A DNA stretch of 64,000 nucleotides, from the NCBI GenBank assembly GCA_035294245.1, contig DATGLG010000073.1, positions 76,988-140,987 of the forward strand, written 5' to 3'. The notes under the pieces are model-generated. The model was not told the DNA's origin, made no database searches, and saw nothing but the letters and a program-made list of their open reading frames with translations. The translations under genes and the position numbers were made by a program. The stretch comes from DATGLG01 sp035294245. Lineage in GTDB: Bacteria > Pseudomonadota > Alphaproteobacteria > JACZXZ01. Positions 17,734 through 26,469 of the stretch are shown piece after piece; positions within the stretch are counted from its first letter, which is position 1; each line of letters starts with the position of its first letter.

Positions 17734-19278
17734 ATGTACGGGAAGATAGATCGGCATCGTATGTCCGAAGCTGCTCCGGGACTGCTCAAGCTTCGACGAA
17801 TCCAGATCGATGCTTATCAGGAAAGCATCGCCTTTCTTTCCCGTTCCTGCCGCCAATATCGCCCGGAAGAGTTCTCAGCACTCGAGAAAGTCGAGATCTC
17901 GGCCGGCGAACAGTACATCGTCGCGGTTCTCAACGTTGTGGACGATCCTGGGATTCTCGCCGACAACGAGTTGGGCCTCGGCGAACGGGCATTCCGGAGC
18001 TTTGGTCAGCCGGAAGGCAGCTATGTGAGCATTGCTCAGGCCACCCCTCCCCGCAGCCTCGAAGCGGTTCGGCGCAAGATTCGCGGCCATAGTTTGAGCG
18101 AGGCCGAGCTTGATGCCATCGTGCGCGACATAACGGCGAACCGGTATTCGAAAATGGAGATTGCCGCGTTTCTCATCTCCTCGGCCGGCTTCATGGCGCC
18201 GGCAGAGGTGCTGGCCTTAACGCGCGCGATGGCTAATGCCGGCACGCGTCTGAGCTGGAGCGAAAGCATCGTCGTTGACAAGCATTGCATTGGCGGAATT
18301 CCCGGCAATCGCACCTCCATGATCGTCGTGCCAATCGTGGCGGCCCATGGGCTAACCATACCGAAAACATCGAGCCGAGCGATCACTTCGCCGGCGGGTA
18401 CCGCCGATACGATGGAGGTCCTGGCACGCGTCGACCTCAGTGTCGAAGAAACCCGCGAAGTCGTGGAGCGCGAGAAGGGTTGCCTGGTCTGGGGAGGACA
18501 CATGGGCCTCTCACCGGCTGACGACATCCTGATCTCTGTGGAGCGGCCCCTCTCCCTCGACCCGCCGGAACAGATGGTCGCCTCGATCCTCTCAAAGAAG
18601 GCAGCGGCCGGTTCAACGCACCTCGTCATCGATATGCCCATCGGACCGACATCCAAACTGCGCAGCCTCGAGGACGCTGTGCGATTGCGCAAGCTATTCG
18701 AGCATGTCGCCGATGCGATCGCAATCAAGGTCGACGTGGCATTCACCGATGGAACGCAGCCAATCGGCCGCGGCGTGGGCCCTGTGCTCGAGGCCCGCGA
18801 CGTGCTGAAGATCTTGCATAATGAACCAGATGCGCCGGCCGATCTTCGCGACCATGCACTCACCCTTGCAAGCCGTATCCTCGAATTCGATCCATCCCTT
18901 CGTGGTGGAGACGGGAGGCGGCGCGCCGAGCTCCTGCTGAGCTCGGGCGCAGCGCTCAGACAGATGGAGCGAATCATTGCTGCCCAAGGGCAGAGCAGCA
19001 GAGAATACCCGCTCGGCCACCTGATACAGGAGATCGAGTCACCCATGACAGGGAGGGTGGAGGCAATTGATTGCTACCGCATAGCCAGGATCGCGCGACT
19101 TGCCGGCGCGCCCATCGACAAGGGTGCGGGTATAGATTTGTTGAAAAAGGTCGGTGATTGCGTTTTGAAAGGCGAGCCGCTCTATCGCGTTCACGCTCTC
19201 CATGCGACGAATTTCAAGTTCGCGATCGAGCATGCCAGTGCCGCGAGCGGCTATTCGATCAACCAGACGGTTAGCTGA
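17734..19278 (+). CDS. AMP phosphorylase/type 2 thymidine phosphorylase
   Basis: A 514-residue cytosolic nucleoside(-monophosphate) phosphorylase of the archaeal AMP-phosphorylase/DeoA-like family. It has the family's extra N-terminal domain (about 1-95) before the helical domain. The phosphate and pyrimidine loops read KHCIGGIPGNRTS, IPKTSSRAITSPAGTADTMEV and CLVWGGHMGLSPADDI, then ASILSKKAAAGS, and a C-terminal domain with AGAPIDKGAGIDLLKKVGD. Substrate (AMP, thymidine, other) cannot be told from sequence. The ATG at 17734 is used; 17761 is an alternative. It is followed after seven bases by the beta-CASP gene, and a low-oxygen box lies upstream. Confidence 0.85.
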   Translation: MYGKIDRHRMSEAAPGLLKLRRIQIDAYQESIAFLSRSCRQYRPEEFSALEKVEISAGEQYIVAVLNVVDDPGILADNELGLGERAFRSFGQPEGSYVSIAQATPPRSLEAVRRKIRGHSLSEAELDAIVRDITANRYSKMEIAAFLISSAGFMAPAEVLALTRAMANAGTRLSWSESIVVDKHCIGGIPGNRTSMIVVPIVAAHGLTIPKTSSRAITSPAGTADTMEVLARVDLSVEETREVVEREKGCLVWGGHMGLSPADDILISVERPLSLDPPEQMVASILSKKAAAGSTHLVIDMPIGPTSKLRSLEDAVRLRKLFEHVADAIAIKVDVAFTDGTQPIGRGVGPVLEARDVLKILHNEPDAPADLRDHALTLASRILEFDPSLRGGDGRRRAELLLSSGAALRQMERIIAAQGQSSREYPLGHLIQEIESPMTGRVEAIDCYRIARIARLAGAPIDKGAGIDLLKKVGDCVLKGEPLYRVHALHATNFKFAIEHASAASGYSINQTVS

Positions 19279-19285
19279 GGGTGTG

Positions 19286-20923
19286 ATGCCGGTCACGGTC
19301 AAATTCTGCGGCGCTGCAGGAATGGTGACGGGCTCTTGTTATCTGGTGACCCACCCGGGCGGGCGCTTTCTGGTCGACTGCGGCATGTTTCAGGGATCAA
19401 AGACCCTTCGCGAGCTCAACTACGGCGCGTTTCCTTTCGACCCCACCTCGCTCGATTTCGTTATTCTAACGCATGCCCATATCGATCATAGCGGCCTCCT
19501 GCCGAAGCTTTACCTCGCCGGCTTCAAGGGGCCCATCTATGCGAGCGAAGCGACGGGGGCGCTCCTCGCCTATGTCCTTCCCGACAGTGGTCACATTCAG
19601 GAGAGCGAAGTCAACCGGCTCAATCGGCGTAATGCCCGGCGCGGGCGGCCATCTGTATCGGCCATTTATACGCAGTGGGATGCCGAGGCGGCTTTGGGCC
19701 ATCTGGTCCCGCTGCCCTTCGATCGATGGTGCGAGCTTGGTCGTGGCCTCTCCGTCCGCCTATGGAATGCGGGGCACATACTGGGCGCTGCATCGCTCGA
19801 ATTCGAGATCACGCCGATGGCCAACGTTCGATCCCCACTGCGCCTGCTCTTCTCGGGGGATCTCGGGCCCGGGCACAAGGCCTTTGAGCATGATCCGCGA
19901 GCCCCAGAAGGGCTTGATTATCTCATCATGGAATCCACCTATGGGGACCGCGCCCGAGCCGAGAGCGAGCCGGAGAGGCGTCAGGCTCTCCTCGCCGAAG
20001 AGGTCCGCGCCGCCTGGGCTGCCGGCGGCAATCTCCTGATCCCGGCGTTTGCCATAGAGCGTACGCAGGAGCTGCTTTACGATCTGACCTCGCTGTTTGA
20101 CTGCGGGGCGATTCCCCGTACCAACCTTTTCCTCGATTCGCCGCTTGCCATCAAAGCGACCGGCGTGTTCCAAACGTACCTTGAGGCGCCTTCAGGCGGA
20201 CAACAAAAGCGCAACCCCTTCGCCGGCCCGAATATCCATTACGTGACATCGGTTGCCGAGAGCAAGGCACTCAATAGGATAAGCAGCGGCGCGATCATCA
20301 TTGCCGGAAGCGGCATGTGCGATGCGGGGCGAATCCGCGATCATCTTCTGCACAACTTGTGGCGCCCAGAGGCTACCGTGCTCCTCGTCGGCTATCAGGC
20401 GCCCGGCACGCTCGGGAGCTTGCTCCTCCAAGGCGTTCCGGCCGTCCGCATCCGTGGCGAGGAAGTCCGCGTTCGTGCGCGGATCCGTGCGCTGGACACG
20501 TATTCAGGCCATGCCAGCCGGAGCGATCTCGTCCGCTGGGCTAAAGACAGATTTCCGGTACGTAGCGCCATATTCTTGACGCATGCGGAAGAGGCCGCCC
20601 GAATCGCCATGCAGCGCGCGTTGATCAATGCTGGGTGCACCAGGAGCGCCGTCTGCCTACCCGGCTTCGACGAGACCATCGAGCTCGTACCGAATGGCAG
20701 ACCGCGCGTGCTTCCACCTGAGCCCGGCTCAACTCCACGACTTGACCGCCAGACCCTCAAGCCTACCGACTGGCACAATGCTTATGCTCGTCTCCTCCTG
20801 GATTTCAGCCAAACACTCCGGAAATTGCCGGGTGACAATGAGCGCGAGGAGCTGATTAATCGCCTGCAGAGCGAGCTCGTGGACATACCGGCACGACGTC
20901 ATCCAAGACGTCGTGCCGGTTGA
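19286..20923 (+). CDS. Metallo-beta-lactamase/beta-CASP RNase-like protein
   Basis: A 545-residue protein. N-terminal beta-lactamase fold with GAAGMVTGSCYLV and the metal motif THAHIDHSGLLPKL, then STYGDR and a beta-CASP insert. The C-terminal RMMBL part has LDTYSGHASRSDL and IFLTHAEEAAR. It is of the CPSF73/TTHA0252 class of single-strand RNA endo/exonucleases. The ATG at 19286 follows the phosphorylase stop directly, suggesting joint RNA turnover and nucleotide salvage; frames upstream of it are not used. The final codons form half of a 13-bp hairpin (20888-20919). Confidence 0.88.
   Translation: MPVTVKFCGAAGMVTGSCYLVTHPGGRFLVDCGMFQGSKTLRELNYGAFPFDPTSLDFVILTHAHIDHSGLLPKLYLAGFKGPIYASEATGALLAYVLPDSGHIQESEVNRLNRRNARRGRPSVSAIYTQWDAEAALGHLVPLPFDRWCELGRGLSVRLWNAGHILGAASLEFEITPMANVRSPLRLLFSGDLGPGHKAFEHDPRAPEGLDYLIMESTYGDRARAESEPERRQALLAEEVRAAWAAGGNLLIPAFAIERTQELLYDLTSLFDCGAIPRTNLFLDSPLAIKATGVFQTYLEAPSGGQQKRNPFAGPNIHYVTSVAESKALNRISSGAIIIAGSGMCDAGRIRDHLLHNLWRPEATVLLVGYQAPGTLGSLLLQGVPAVRIRGEEVRVRARIRALDTYSGHASRSDLVRWAKDRFPVRSAIFLTHAEEAARIAMQRALINAGCTRSAVCLPGFDETIELVPNGRPRVLPPEPGSTPRLDRQTLKPTDWHNAYARLLLDFSQTLRKLPGDNEREELINRLQSELVDIPARRHPRRRAG
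20888..20919. terminator. 13-bp stem hairpin overlapping the end of the beta-CASP gene
   Basis: Arms CCGGCACGACGTC and GACGTCGTGCCGG, perfectly complementary around a six-base loop, with the stop codon TGA just after. There is no T-run behind it, so it is a factor-independent terminator only in a loose sense. It may end both this transcript and the convergent one. Confidence 0.45.
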
Positions 20924-20968
20924 CGTAGCCTCTTTCTACGAGCCATTTTGCATCGTCTCTGGCAAAAT

Positions 20969-22237
20969 TCACCTGAGGAATGCGGGCAGCGCCAGTCCTG
21001 CTCCGCCGAGCATGACGAGAGCACCTGCAGGGACCGCACCATTCCGATAACCACCCAGGCCGATCGCATAGACAGCCCTCAAAACGTTATTGGATGACGT
21101 GGCGACCAGGATCGCGATAGCGAGTAGATGGAGCGAAGAGCCTGCAATAGCGCCTTGGGCGATCGAGAGCACAAAGGGATTGACGTCCGTAATGCCAACC
21201 AACGCCGCCAGTCCAAAGACACCAGAAATGCCAAACTCGGTGTGAACCCAGTCGGATGCCAAGGACACAACCACGAACAGCACGGCGAATATGAGCGCTG
21301 TATTGAGCTCCAAGGGATTCGCGGGTTGGCCCACTTCCACGTGCTCAATAGCATTCCGACGTGGGCTTAAATAGATCAAACCGGACAGAACCAGGGCAAT
21401 CGCTGCCAGCGCGAACAGAGCAGGAAACAGTTCGCGAGCGAGAGATGCATTGAAGATCGCCACGATGATCCAGACTCGCAGATACATGACGGCCGTCGCG
21501 AGCACGATGCCCGCCTGTAGCTCGCCTGCCCGACTGGACCCCTGGCGCGATCGTCTCGCCAATACGGCGGTCGTCGCGGTCGACGAATAAAGTCCGCCGA
21601 GAAGCGCGGTGATCAACCCACTATGCCTCGGCAAAAGAAGGCGCTGTGCCAGGTAACTGCAATATGAGAGGCCGCTCACCACTACGACGGCCAGCCACGC
21701 CTGGTAAGGCGTGATCGATGTCAGAGTGGTAATCGGCTTGTCCGGTAGTAGCGGCAGAATAATACCGGAGAGGACCAGGAACTTGCCGAGAGTCACAAGC
21801 TCCTCATAAGGAACCTGGCGCGCCAAATTGTGGAGTGCCCGGCGTGCCCCGAGGAGGATCACAGCCACTACCGTAAAGCTGATACCGACCCAGAGAGGGC
21901 CGGCCAAGGCAACCGCTCCAAGCGCATATGCGAGCATATTGCAGGTGGGGACGACCAACTCGGCTCCGAACTCAGCTTCCGAGCTATTCCGTCCGAGCCA
22001 AGCCCTGTAATAGGCGAGCAACCAGGCCCCAAGCGCGAGCATTCCGGCGGTGAATGGGAGGGCGAACCTGGTCTCAAGCGCATAAAGCCCGGCACCTGCA
22101 AACGAAAGCAGAGGGAAGGTTCTAATGCCGCCGGGCGGCTTCATCGAGCTCGTGCCATACTGCTCTTCAAACGCCAAGCCCAGGAAGAAGGAAAGGCCAA
22201 GAAGGATCAGCAAGCGAACAGGAGAAAGGAGAAGCAT
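20969..22237 (-). CDS. MgtC/SapB and DUF4010-domain membrane protein
   Basis: A 422-residue integral membrane protein with about 12 helices. N-terminal LGLSFFLGLAFEEQYG and GGIRTFPLLSFAGA are typical of the MgtC-like part; the C-terminal DUF4010 half contains ITALLGGLYSSTATTAVLAR and GVFGLAALVGITDVNPFVLS. Members are predicted transporters or stress proteins of unknown substrate. It faces away from the RNase gene's end and reads toward it. Confidence 0.8.
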   Translation of the reverse strand: MLLLSPVRLLILLGLSFFLGLAFEEQYGTSSMKPPGGIRTFPLLSFAGAGLYALETRFALPFTAGMLALGAWLLAYYRAWLGRNSSEAEFGAELVVPTCNMLAYALGAVALAGPLWVGISFTVVAVILLGARRALHNLARQVPYEELVTLGKFLVLSGIILPLLPDKPITTLTSITPYQAWLAVVVVSGLSYCSYLAQRLLLPRHSGLITALLGGLYSSTATTAVLARRSRQGSSRAGELQAGIVLATAVMYLRVWIIVAIFNASLARELFPALFALAAIALVLSGLIYLSPRRNAIEHVEVGQPANPLELNTALIFAVLFVVVSLASDWVHTEFGISGVFGLAALVGITDVNPFVLSIAQGAIAGSSLHLLAIAILVATSSNNVLRAVYAIGLGGYRNGAVPAGALVMLGGAGLALPAFLR

Positions 22238-22448
22238 GACGCTCCGGCCAGTAAGCTCAAAAGAAGACGCGCTTCAACCGCGATTCCCGCGATGAGAAAA
22301 GAGCTGGCGCCACCGACCGACTTCGAGCAGCCCATGTGGCTCCATCGGCATCTGGCCCCCGCCCTCGCGCTTGCGCCAGAGGAGGCATTTTACTGGGTGC
22401 GGCTTTCTTTCACCTGCTATTGAAGTGAATTATGCGGCGAGGCAAATA
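22238..22448. other. Gap between CheB and DUF4010 genes
   Basis: 211 bp with no convincing gene. A 43-codon plus-strand frame (22291-22422) lacks a clear ribosome site and no family is recognised. Confidence 0.4.
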
Positions 22449-23072
22449 TTAAGAGTCATGATACATGTTGGCGATGTCGCGGGCATCCTGGCCGACCAGC
22501 CTGCAAATTTCCTTTGCTAGCGCGTGGACGGGTCCCACGAAGTCGATCGCGTCACAATATCGTATCGCACTTTCCGGCATCTCAGGAAATGTTGCTTCCT
22601 GAGGGCTCTGAACGAGTGCGACCCCACCGGCCTCCTTGATTGCCTTGAGCCCTAATGCACCATCTTTGAGCATGCCGGATAGCACGACCCCGATGGTTCG
22701 ATTCCCGGCGTGGCGGGCCAATGAGAAAAATAAGATGTCGATGTTGTGACCGCGATAGAAATGATCCGGCAGCAAATGCATGCGCAGATCCGCTCCCACA
22801 ATGAGGTGCCGATCGGGTGCCCCGATATAGCCGCAGCCTCGTCGTAACGTTTCGCCATCTCGCGGAACGATCAAGGGTAGAGTCGTTTCTCGAGAAAGAA
22901 TTTGGCGCAGATGGCTTGTTCGGTTAGAGGGCCGGTGCAGTACGACAAGAACGGCGGCAGGTAATTGACGAGGGAAATGCCTAAGTAGGCCGGATAGAGC
23001 TTCGACGCCTCCAGCGGAAGCCCCGATTGCGACGATGTCCAGTTGCCGTCCTTTCAGTCGTCTTTCGGGCAT
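22449..23072 (-). CDS. Stand-alone CheB methylesterase domain protein
   Basis: A 207-residue protein with only the CheB C-terminal domain. Catalytic serine in GASAGGVEAL (about residue 18), histidine in VVLHRPSN and the aspartate region GMLKDGALGL all match the Ser-His-Asp triad of glutamate methylesterases. No response-regulator domain is present and there are no chemotaxis genes near it, so it is more likely a signalling protein working on an unknown partner than a classic chemotaxis CheB. Confidence 0.85.
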   Translation of the reverse strand: MPERRLKGRQLDIVAIGASAGGVEALSGLLRHFPRQLPAAVLVVLHRPSNRTSHLRQILSRETTLPLIVPRDGETLRRGCGYIGAPDRHLIVGADLRMHLLPDHFYRGHNIDILFFSLARHAGNRTIGVVLSGMLKDGALGLKAIKEAGGVALVQSPQEATFPEMPESAIRYCDAIDFVGPVHALAKEICRLVGQDARDIANMYHDS

Positions 23073-23266
23073 GTATCAGGCCCCGAGCATCTGGAAGTCC
23101 GATGCGAAGGCTTTTGGCTCGCACAGCATCGGATACTCACTATTGCTCTAACGACACGCCGGGGCTTTGATTTAACGCAGTTTAAGTCGAAAATCTTGGA
23201 TCCGAAAATCCGAGAAGCGGTCCACGGCTTCAGAGAGCGACGATCGGCAATCGTCAGGCCGCGTTT

Positions 23267-24274
23267 TTATCTTTCCTTCCCCTTCTCCAACTGGCCGATG
23301 ATATCCGTCATCAGTCGGAACTTGACCTGGGTGGCGCTCAAATCACGGAAATAGTCGATCAATTCGCTCCAAGGATCCTTGAGCCGCCCAACGGCAGAGA
23401 TGAAGGCCACGACGCCGCCTATGGCCAGCTGGTCGGTATGGACGTACCAGCCGCCAAGCAGGAGTATGGCAACGATCTGGATGTGATTGCAGAGGTTCAT
23501 GAGAAAGTGGAGCGTGAACCTGAAGCGAAAGATCCCCATGTCGACTGCGAAGATATGATCAATCCTCGCGTCATCGGAGCTCCCACCATCCAATTGGCCA
23601 CCAGGAGCAAGAATACCCGCACTCACCTCGCGCAGCATGCGGATGCGCGCCATGGTGCGCCGATTAATAGCTCTCTGAAGGAGCGGAACGAAGACAAGTT
23701 GGGGCGTAAAGAGCAGGAGCGCAGTCAGTGCCATCCATGGCTCGACATGGATCATGTAGGCGACTGTTGAGAGCAAAACGCCCCCCTGCAGAAGTGGCTC
23801 GGAGATGCTTCCCCCAACAAATCCCCCGATAGGCTCGACTTCCGCAACAATCATCGAAATCTCTATTCCGTTTGTCTCGAGCGCAGAATGCTTTGCGAGA
23901 GGAGCTCCGGCCAGGGCGCGGATGCGGTGACGTAGATCGCGAACGGCGCACTCGCCGAGCCAGCCGCGATAGACGTTGAGCACGAGCTTGATGCCCCCCT
24001 GCACGATCACGATGCCGGCGTAAACGGCGCAGAGCATGACCACGAGGTGATAGTTCCGCTCCTTAACCAGATCGTTGACGATACGGCGCTGCAACTCGAG
24101 GGGCACGACTTCGAGAAGGAAGATGGCGACCGTGAGTACGACGAGGACCGGCTGATGCCAGCCGCTGATCCGCAGGACGTAGCGGAAAATCGTCTGTGGC
24201 AGCCCGATCTTTCCGCTCGTCGTTGGCGCGCGTATCTCTTTCGATGCGGGAATATTTTGGGTGCCGAGTCCCAT
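23267..24274 (-). CDS. ABC-exporter transmembrane domain without ATPase domain
   Basis: A 335-residue protein with six membrane helices in ABC_membrane style (FRYVLRISGWHQPVLVVLTV, VPLELQRRIVNDLV, HRIRALAGAPL and a cytosolic coupling loop near IRMLREVSAG). It ends at LEKGKER, where a nucleotide-binding domain would normally start; no Walker A or LSGGQ sequence follows before the next gene. Either a half-transporter using a domain encoded elsewhere, or a repurposed membrane domain. The start at 24274 is 64 bp from the centre of an FNR-like box. Confidence 0.7.
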   Translation of the reverse strand: MGLGTQNIPASKEIRAPTTSGKIGLPQTIFRYVLRISGWHQPVLVVLTVAIFLLEVVPLELQRRIVNDLVKERNYHLVVMLCAVYAGIVIVQGGIKLVLNVYRGWLGECAVRDLRHRIRALAGAPLAKHSALETNGIEISMIVAEVEPIGGFVGGSISEPLLQGGVLLSTVAYMIHVEPWMALTALLLFTPQLVFVPLLQRAINRRTMARIRMLREVSAGILAPGGQLDGGSSDDARIDHIFAVDMGIFRFRFTLHFLMNLCNHIQIVAILLLGGWYVHTDQLAIGGVVAFISAVGRLKDPWSELIDYFRDLSATQVKFRLMTDIIGQLEKGKER

Positions 24275-24331
24275 TCGTAGTTCCTGATATTGCCTTCTGA
24301 GCTATCATCGCATCGCCCCGCCGCCTGGCCG

Positions 24332-24345
24332 ATGATCCAGATCAA
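24332..24345. promoter_or_regulatory. FNR-like box ATGATCCAGATCAA (one mismatch)
   Basis: The reverse strand reads TTGAT-CTGG-ATCAT, 13 of 14 positions of a TTGAT-N4-ATCAA palindrome. It sits in the divergent gap between the ABC-domain gene (minus) and the CopD-like gene (plus); the 64-bp distance fits the former best. Confidence 0.6.
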
Positions 24346-24452
24346 TTGGCCGACGCGGCGCGAAAATGCGAAACTCCCTCCAGGCGCAATCCGCAGAAGA
24401 CAGAGGGTCCGTTGCGGACGCGCACCCGAGCGGAATGTCGCGGGAGCCAGTG

Positions 24453-24923
24453 ATGTCGGATTGGGGAATTGTTGCGCGAGCCATCCATGTCCTCTCGGTC
24501 GTCGTCTGGATTGGCGGCGTCTCGATGGTCGCTACGGTGCTGCTTCCGTATATGCGCAGGGGAGAATCAGCGGATTGGCTTCGAGATTTTGATGCGATCG
24601 AGCGGCGATTCGCACCGCAAGCGCGGCTCGCCGTGCTTCTTACCGGATTGAGCGGCTTATACATGCTCTACCGATACGGCCTTTGGGATCGCTTCCTCTC
24701 CGGCCAATTTTGGTGGATGCATCTGATGATTTTTACTTGGCTCCTGTTCGGTATGATGTTGTTTATTTTCGAGCCCCTCGTATTTGGAAAATGGGTGCGG
24801 AGACGCGGCCGGGCTGCGCCAAGGTCAACCCTTGCATTGATGCTGCGGCTCCATTGGGCTTTGCTCATCTTGAGCCTGGTCACCATCTTTGCGGCGGTCG
24901 TTGGCAGTCACGGGGGGCTTTAG
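24453..24923 (+). CDS. CopD-like four-helix membrane protein
   Basis: A 156-residue protein with four membrane helices. The opening GIVARAIHVLSVVVWIGGVSMV contains the HxxxxxxWxGG pattern of CopD/heme-binding membrane proteins, and QFWWMHLMIFTWLLFG and MLRLHWALLILSL give further histidines that could ligate heme or copper. The ATG at 24453 is used because an earlier start at 24366 precedes a region with no membrane or domain character. It may be low-oxygen regulated by the box at 24332. Confidence 0.65.
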   Translation: MSDWGIVARAIHVLSVVVWIGGVSMVATVLLPYMRRGESADWLRDFDAIERRFAPQARLAVLLTGLSGLYMLYRYGLWDRFLSGQFWWMHLMIFTWLLFGMMLFIFEPLVFGKWVRRRGRAAPRSTLALMLRLHWALLILSLVTIFAAVVGSHGGL

Positions 24924-25010
24924 AGCATCCAAGGCAGGGCGCTCCCGGCCGGCACCGACGCCCTTCCACGGCTGAGTCGTGACGGCATCAATTGGGCCAT
25001 CGGAATCACC

Positions 25011-25032
25011 GTCTTTGCGCTAGCGCAAAGAC
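25011..25032. promoter_or_regulatory. 22-bp perfect palindrome
   Basis: GTCTTTGCGCT followed at once by its reverse complement. It lies in the 163-bp gap before the 460-residue membrane protein gene, 54 bp from its start. It is an operator candidate for an unidentified regulator; as an RNA it would form a hairpin, so an attenuator or the terminator of the CopD-like gene is also possible. Confidence 0.5.
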
Positions 25033-25086
25033 AGGACGGCGCGGACGGGCAATGGTGGCCAGCGCTGGACGACTCTGGATGACCCC

Positions 25087-26469
25087 ATGTTTGGCTCGAG
25101 TCTCTCTCGTTGGACCATGCTCCATTTCGGCGTGGCGATCTGCGCCTTCGTCGTGGCGCAGATCATAATGGTCGCGGGCTGTAGCTATCCCGCGGCGCCG
25201 CTACTCGCCCCCGCGACTCTGATCACCGTCCACTTGCTCACGCTCGGCTGGCTGACCCTCCTCATGCTGGGTGCCCTTCACCAGTTCGTCCCCGTCATCA
25301 CCGGCCAGCCGGCGGCCGCACAGAGCTCGGCCTTGGTGTCGCTGCTCGGGATTGGAATTGGGCTTGCGGCGATGGTGCTGGGCTTTTTGGCGCTCGCCGG
25401 CGCCGTGCCGTCGACCGCGGTCGCCGCGTTGCCGATCGGAGGCCTCTTTGTCCTCGGCGGGACGCTTCTTGCCGTATGGAGGCTCGCGCCGGTGCTCTGG
25501 CGCGCCCGCCCGCTGACTCTGCCGGCCCGTTTCGTCCTCGCCGCCTTCGGCTTCCTCCTGGTCACGGTCGGCCTCGGCCTGACCTTCGGCGCGATCTTCG
25601 CCTGCCCGACCCTCTTCCCTTGGGGCCGCTTCATGGCCGACGGACTTCGGCTCCACGTGATGGGGGGCGTTTTGGGCTGGTTCAGCTTGATCGCGCTGGG
25701 GGTCAGCTATCGCTTGCTTAGCATGTTCATGCTGGCTCCGGAAGAGCGAGGCTGGCTGGGAGAGTCGGCGTTTCTCCTCATAACGCTCGGTCTCGCCGCC
25801 ACCTGGCTTGTCGGTCTCGTTCGGGCAACGGGCATCGCCATTCCAGAGTTCGTGCTGGATGATGGCGAGGCAATCGTTGCGCTCGGCATCGCGCTCTACC
25901 TTGCAGACATGGCGCTCCTCTATCGTGCCCGCCGCCGCCGGGCGCTCGAGCTCAACAGTCGAACGGCTGCCGCCGCCCTCGGCGCGCTGGCCGCCAGCCT
26001 TGTGCTCGCCGTCGCGTTCGGGGGCGCCGACCGGCTCGAGGAGGTTGCGGGGCCGATAGGCTACCTGTTCGTGTTCGGCTGGCTGTCCGGCCTTGGCGTC
26101 AGCCAGCTCTACAAGATCGTGCCCTTCCTGACCTGGATCCAGCGCTACGGCACGGCGCTCGGCAAAGGCCCAGTGCCCCGGGTTCAGGACCTCGTTTGCG
26201 AGCCGCGGGCCCGACCCTGGTTCGTCCTTTATTTCGTATCCGTGGCAGCTGGCACTGCCTTCGGGCTGATTAGCTGGCCAGAGCTTTGGCGCCTCGCGAT
26301 CGCCGGGCACCTGCTCGCGACCCTTGCGATCGCGCGAGAGCTCTGGTGCGCGCGCTATCGCGAGCCTCGGACGACGGCTCAGCCACAGCACAATTCTCCT
26401 GTTCAGCCAGCCAACCCAACGGCCCGCCACCCCGATCGCGTTGCGCACCAAGGAGGAAGCCTGACATGA
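25087..26469 (+). CDS. Heme-copper-oxidase-like/NnrS-like polytopic membrane protein
   Basis: A 460-residue protein with about 12 helices. Histidine-bearing helices resemble those of subunit-I-type and NnrS proteins: HLLTLGWLTLLMLGALHQFVPVITG and LRLHVMGGVLGWFSLIALG. The full CcoN set of heme and CuB histidines is not present, so oxidase activity is doubtful; a heme/copper-binding role linked to nitric oxide or oxygen is inferred. It overlaps the following DUF2249 gene as ATGA, forming an operon with the DUF2249 and MIP18 proteins. The exact family name is uncertain. Confidence 0.65.
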   Translation: MFGSSLSRWTMLHFGVAICAFVVAQIIMVAGCSYPAAPLLAPATLITVHLLTLGWLTLLMLGALHQFVPVITGQPAAAQSSALVSLLGIGIGLAAMVLGFLALAGAVPSTAVAALPIGGLFVLGGTLLAVWRLAPVLWRARPLTLPARFVLAAFGFLLVTVGLGLTFGAIFACPTLFPWGRFMADGLRLHVMGGVLGWFSLIALGVSYRLLSMFMLAPEERGWLGESAFLLITLGLAATWLVGLVRATGIAIPEFVLDDGEAIVALGIALYLADMALLYRARRRRALELNSRTAAAALGALAASLVLAVAFGGADRLEEVAGPIGYLFVFGWLSGLGVSQLYKIVPFLTWIQRYGTALGKGPVPRVQDLVCEPRARPWFVLYFVSVAAGTAFGLISWPELWRLAIAGHLLATLAIARELWCARYREPRTTAQPQHNSPVQPANPTARHPDRVAHQGGSLT

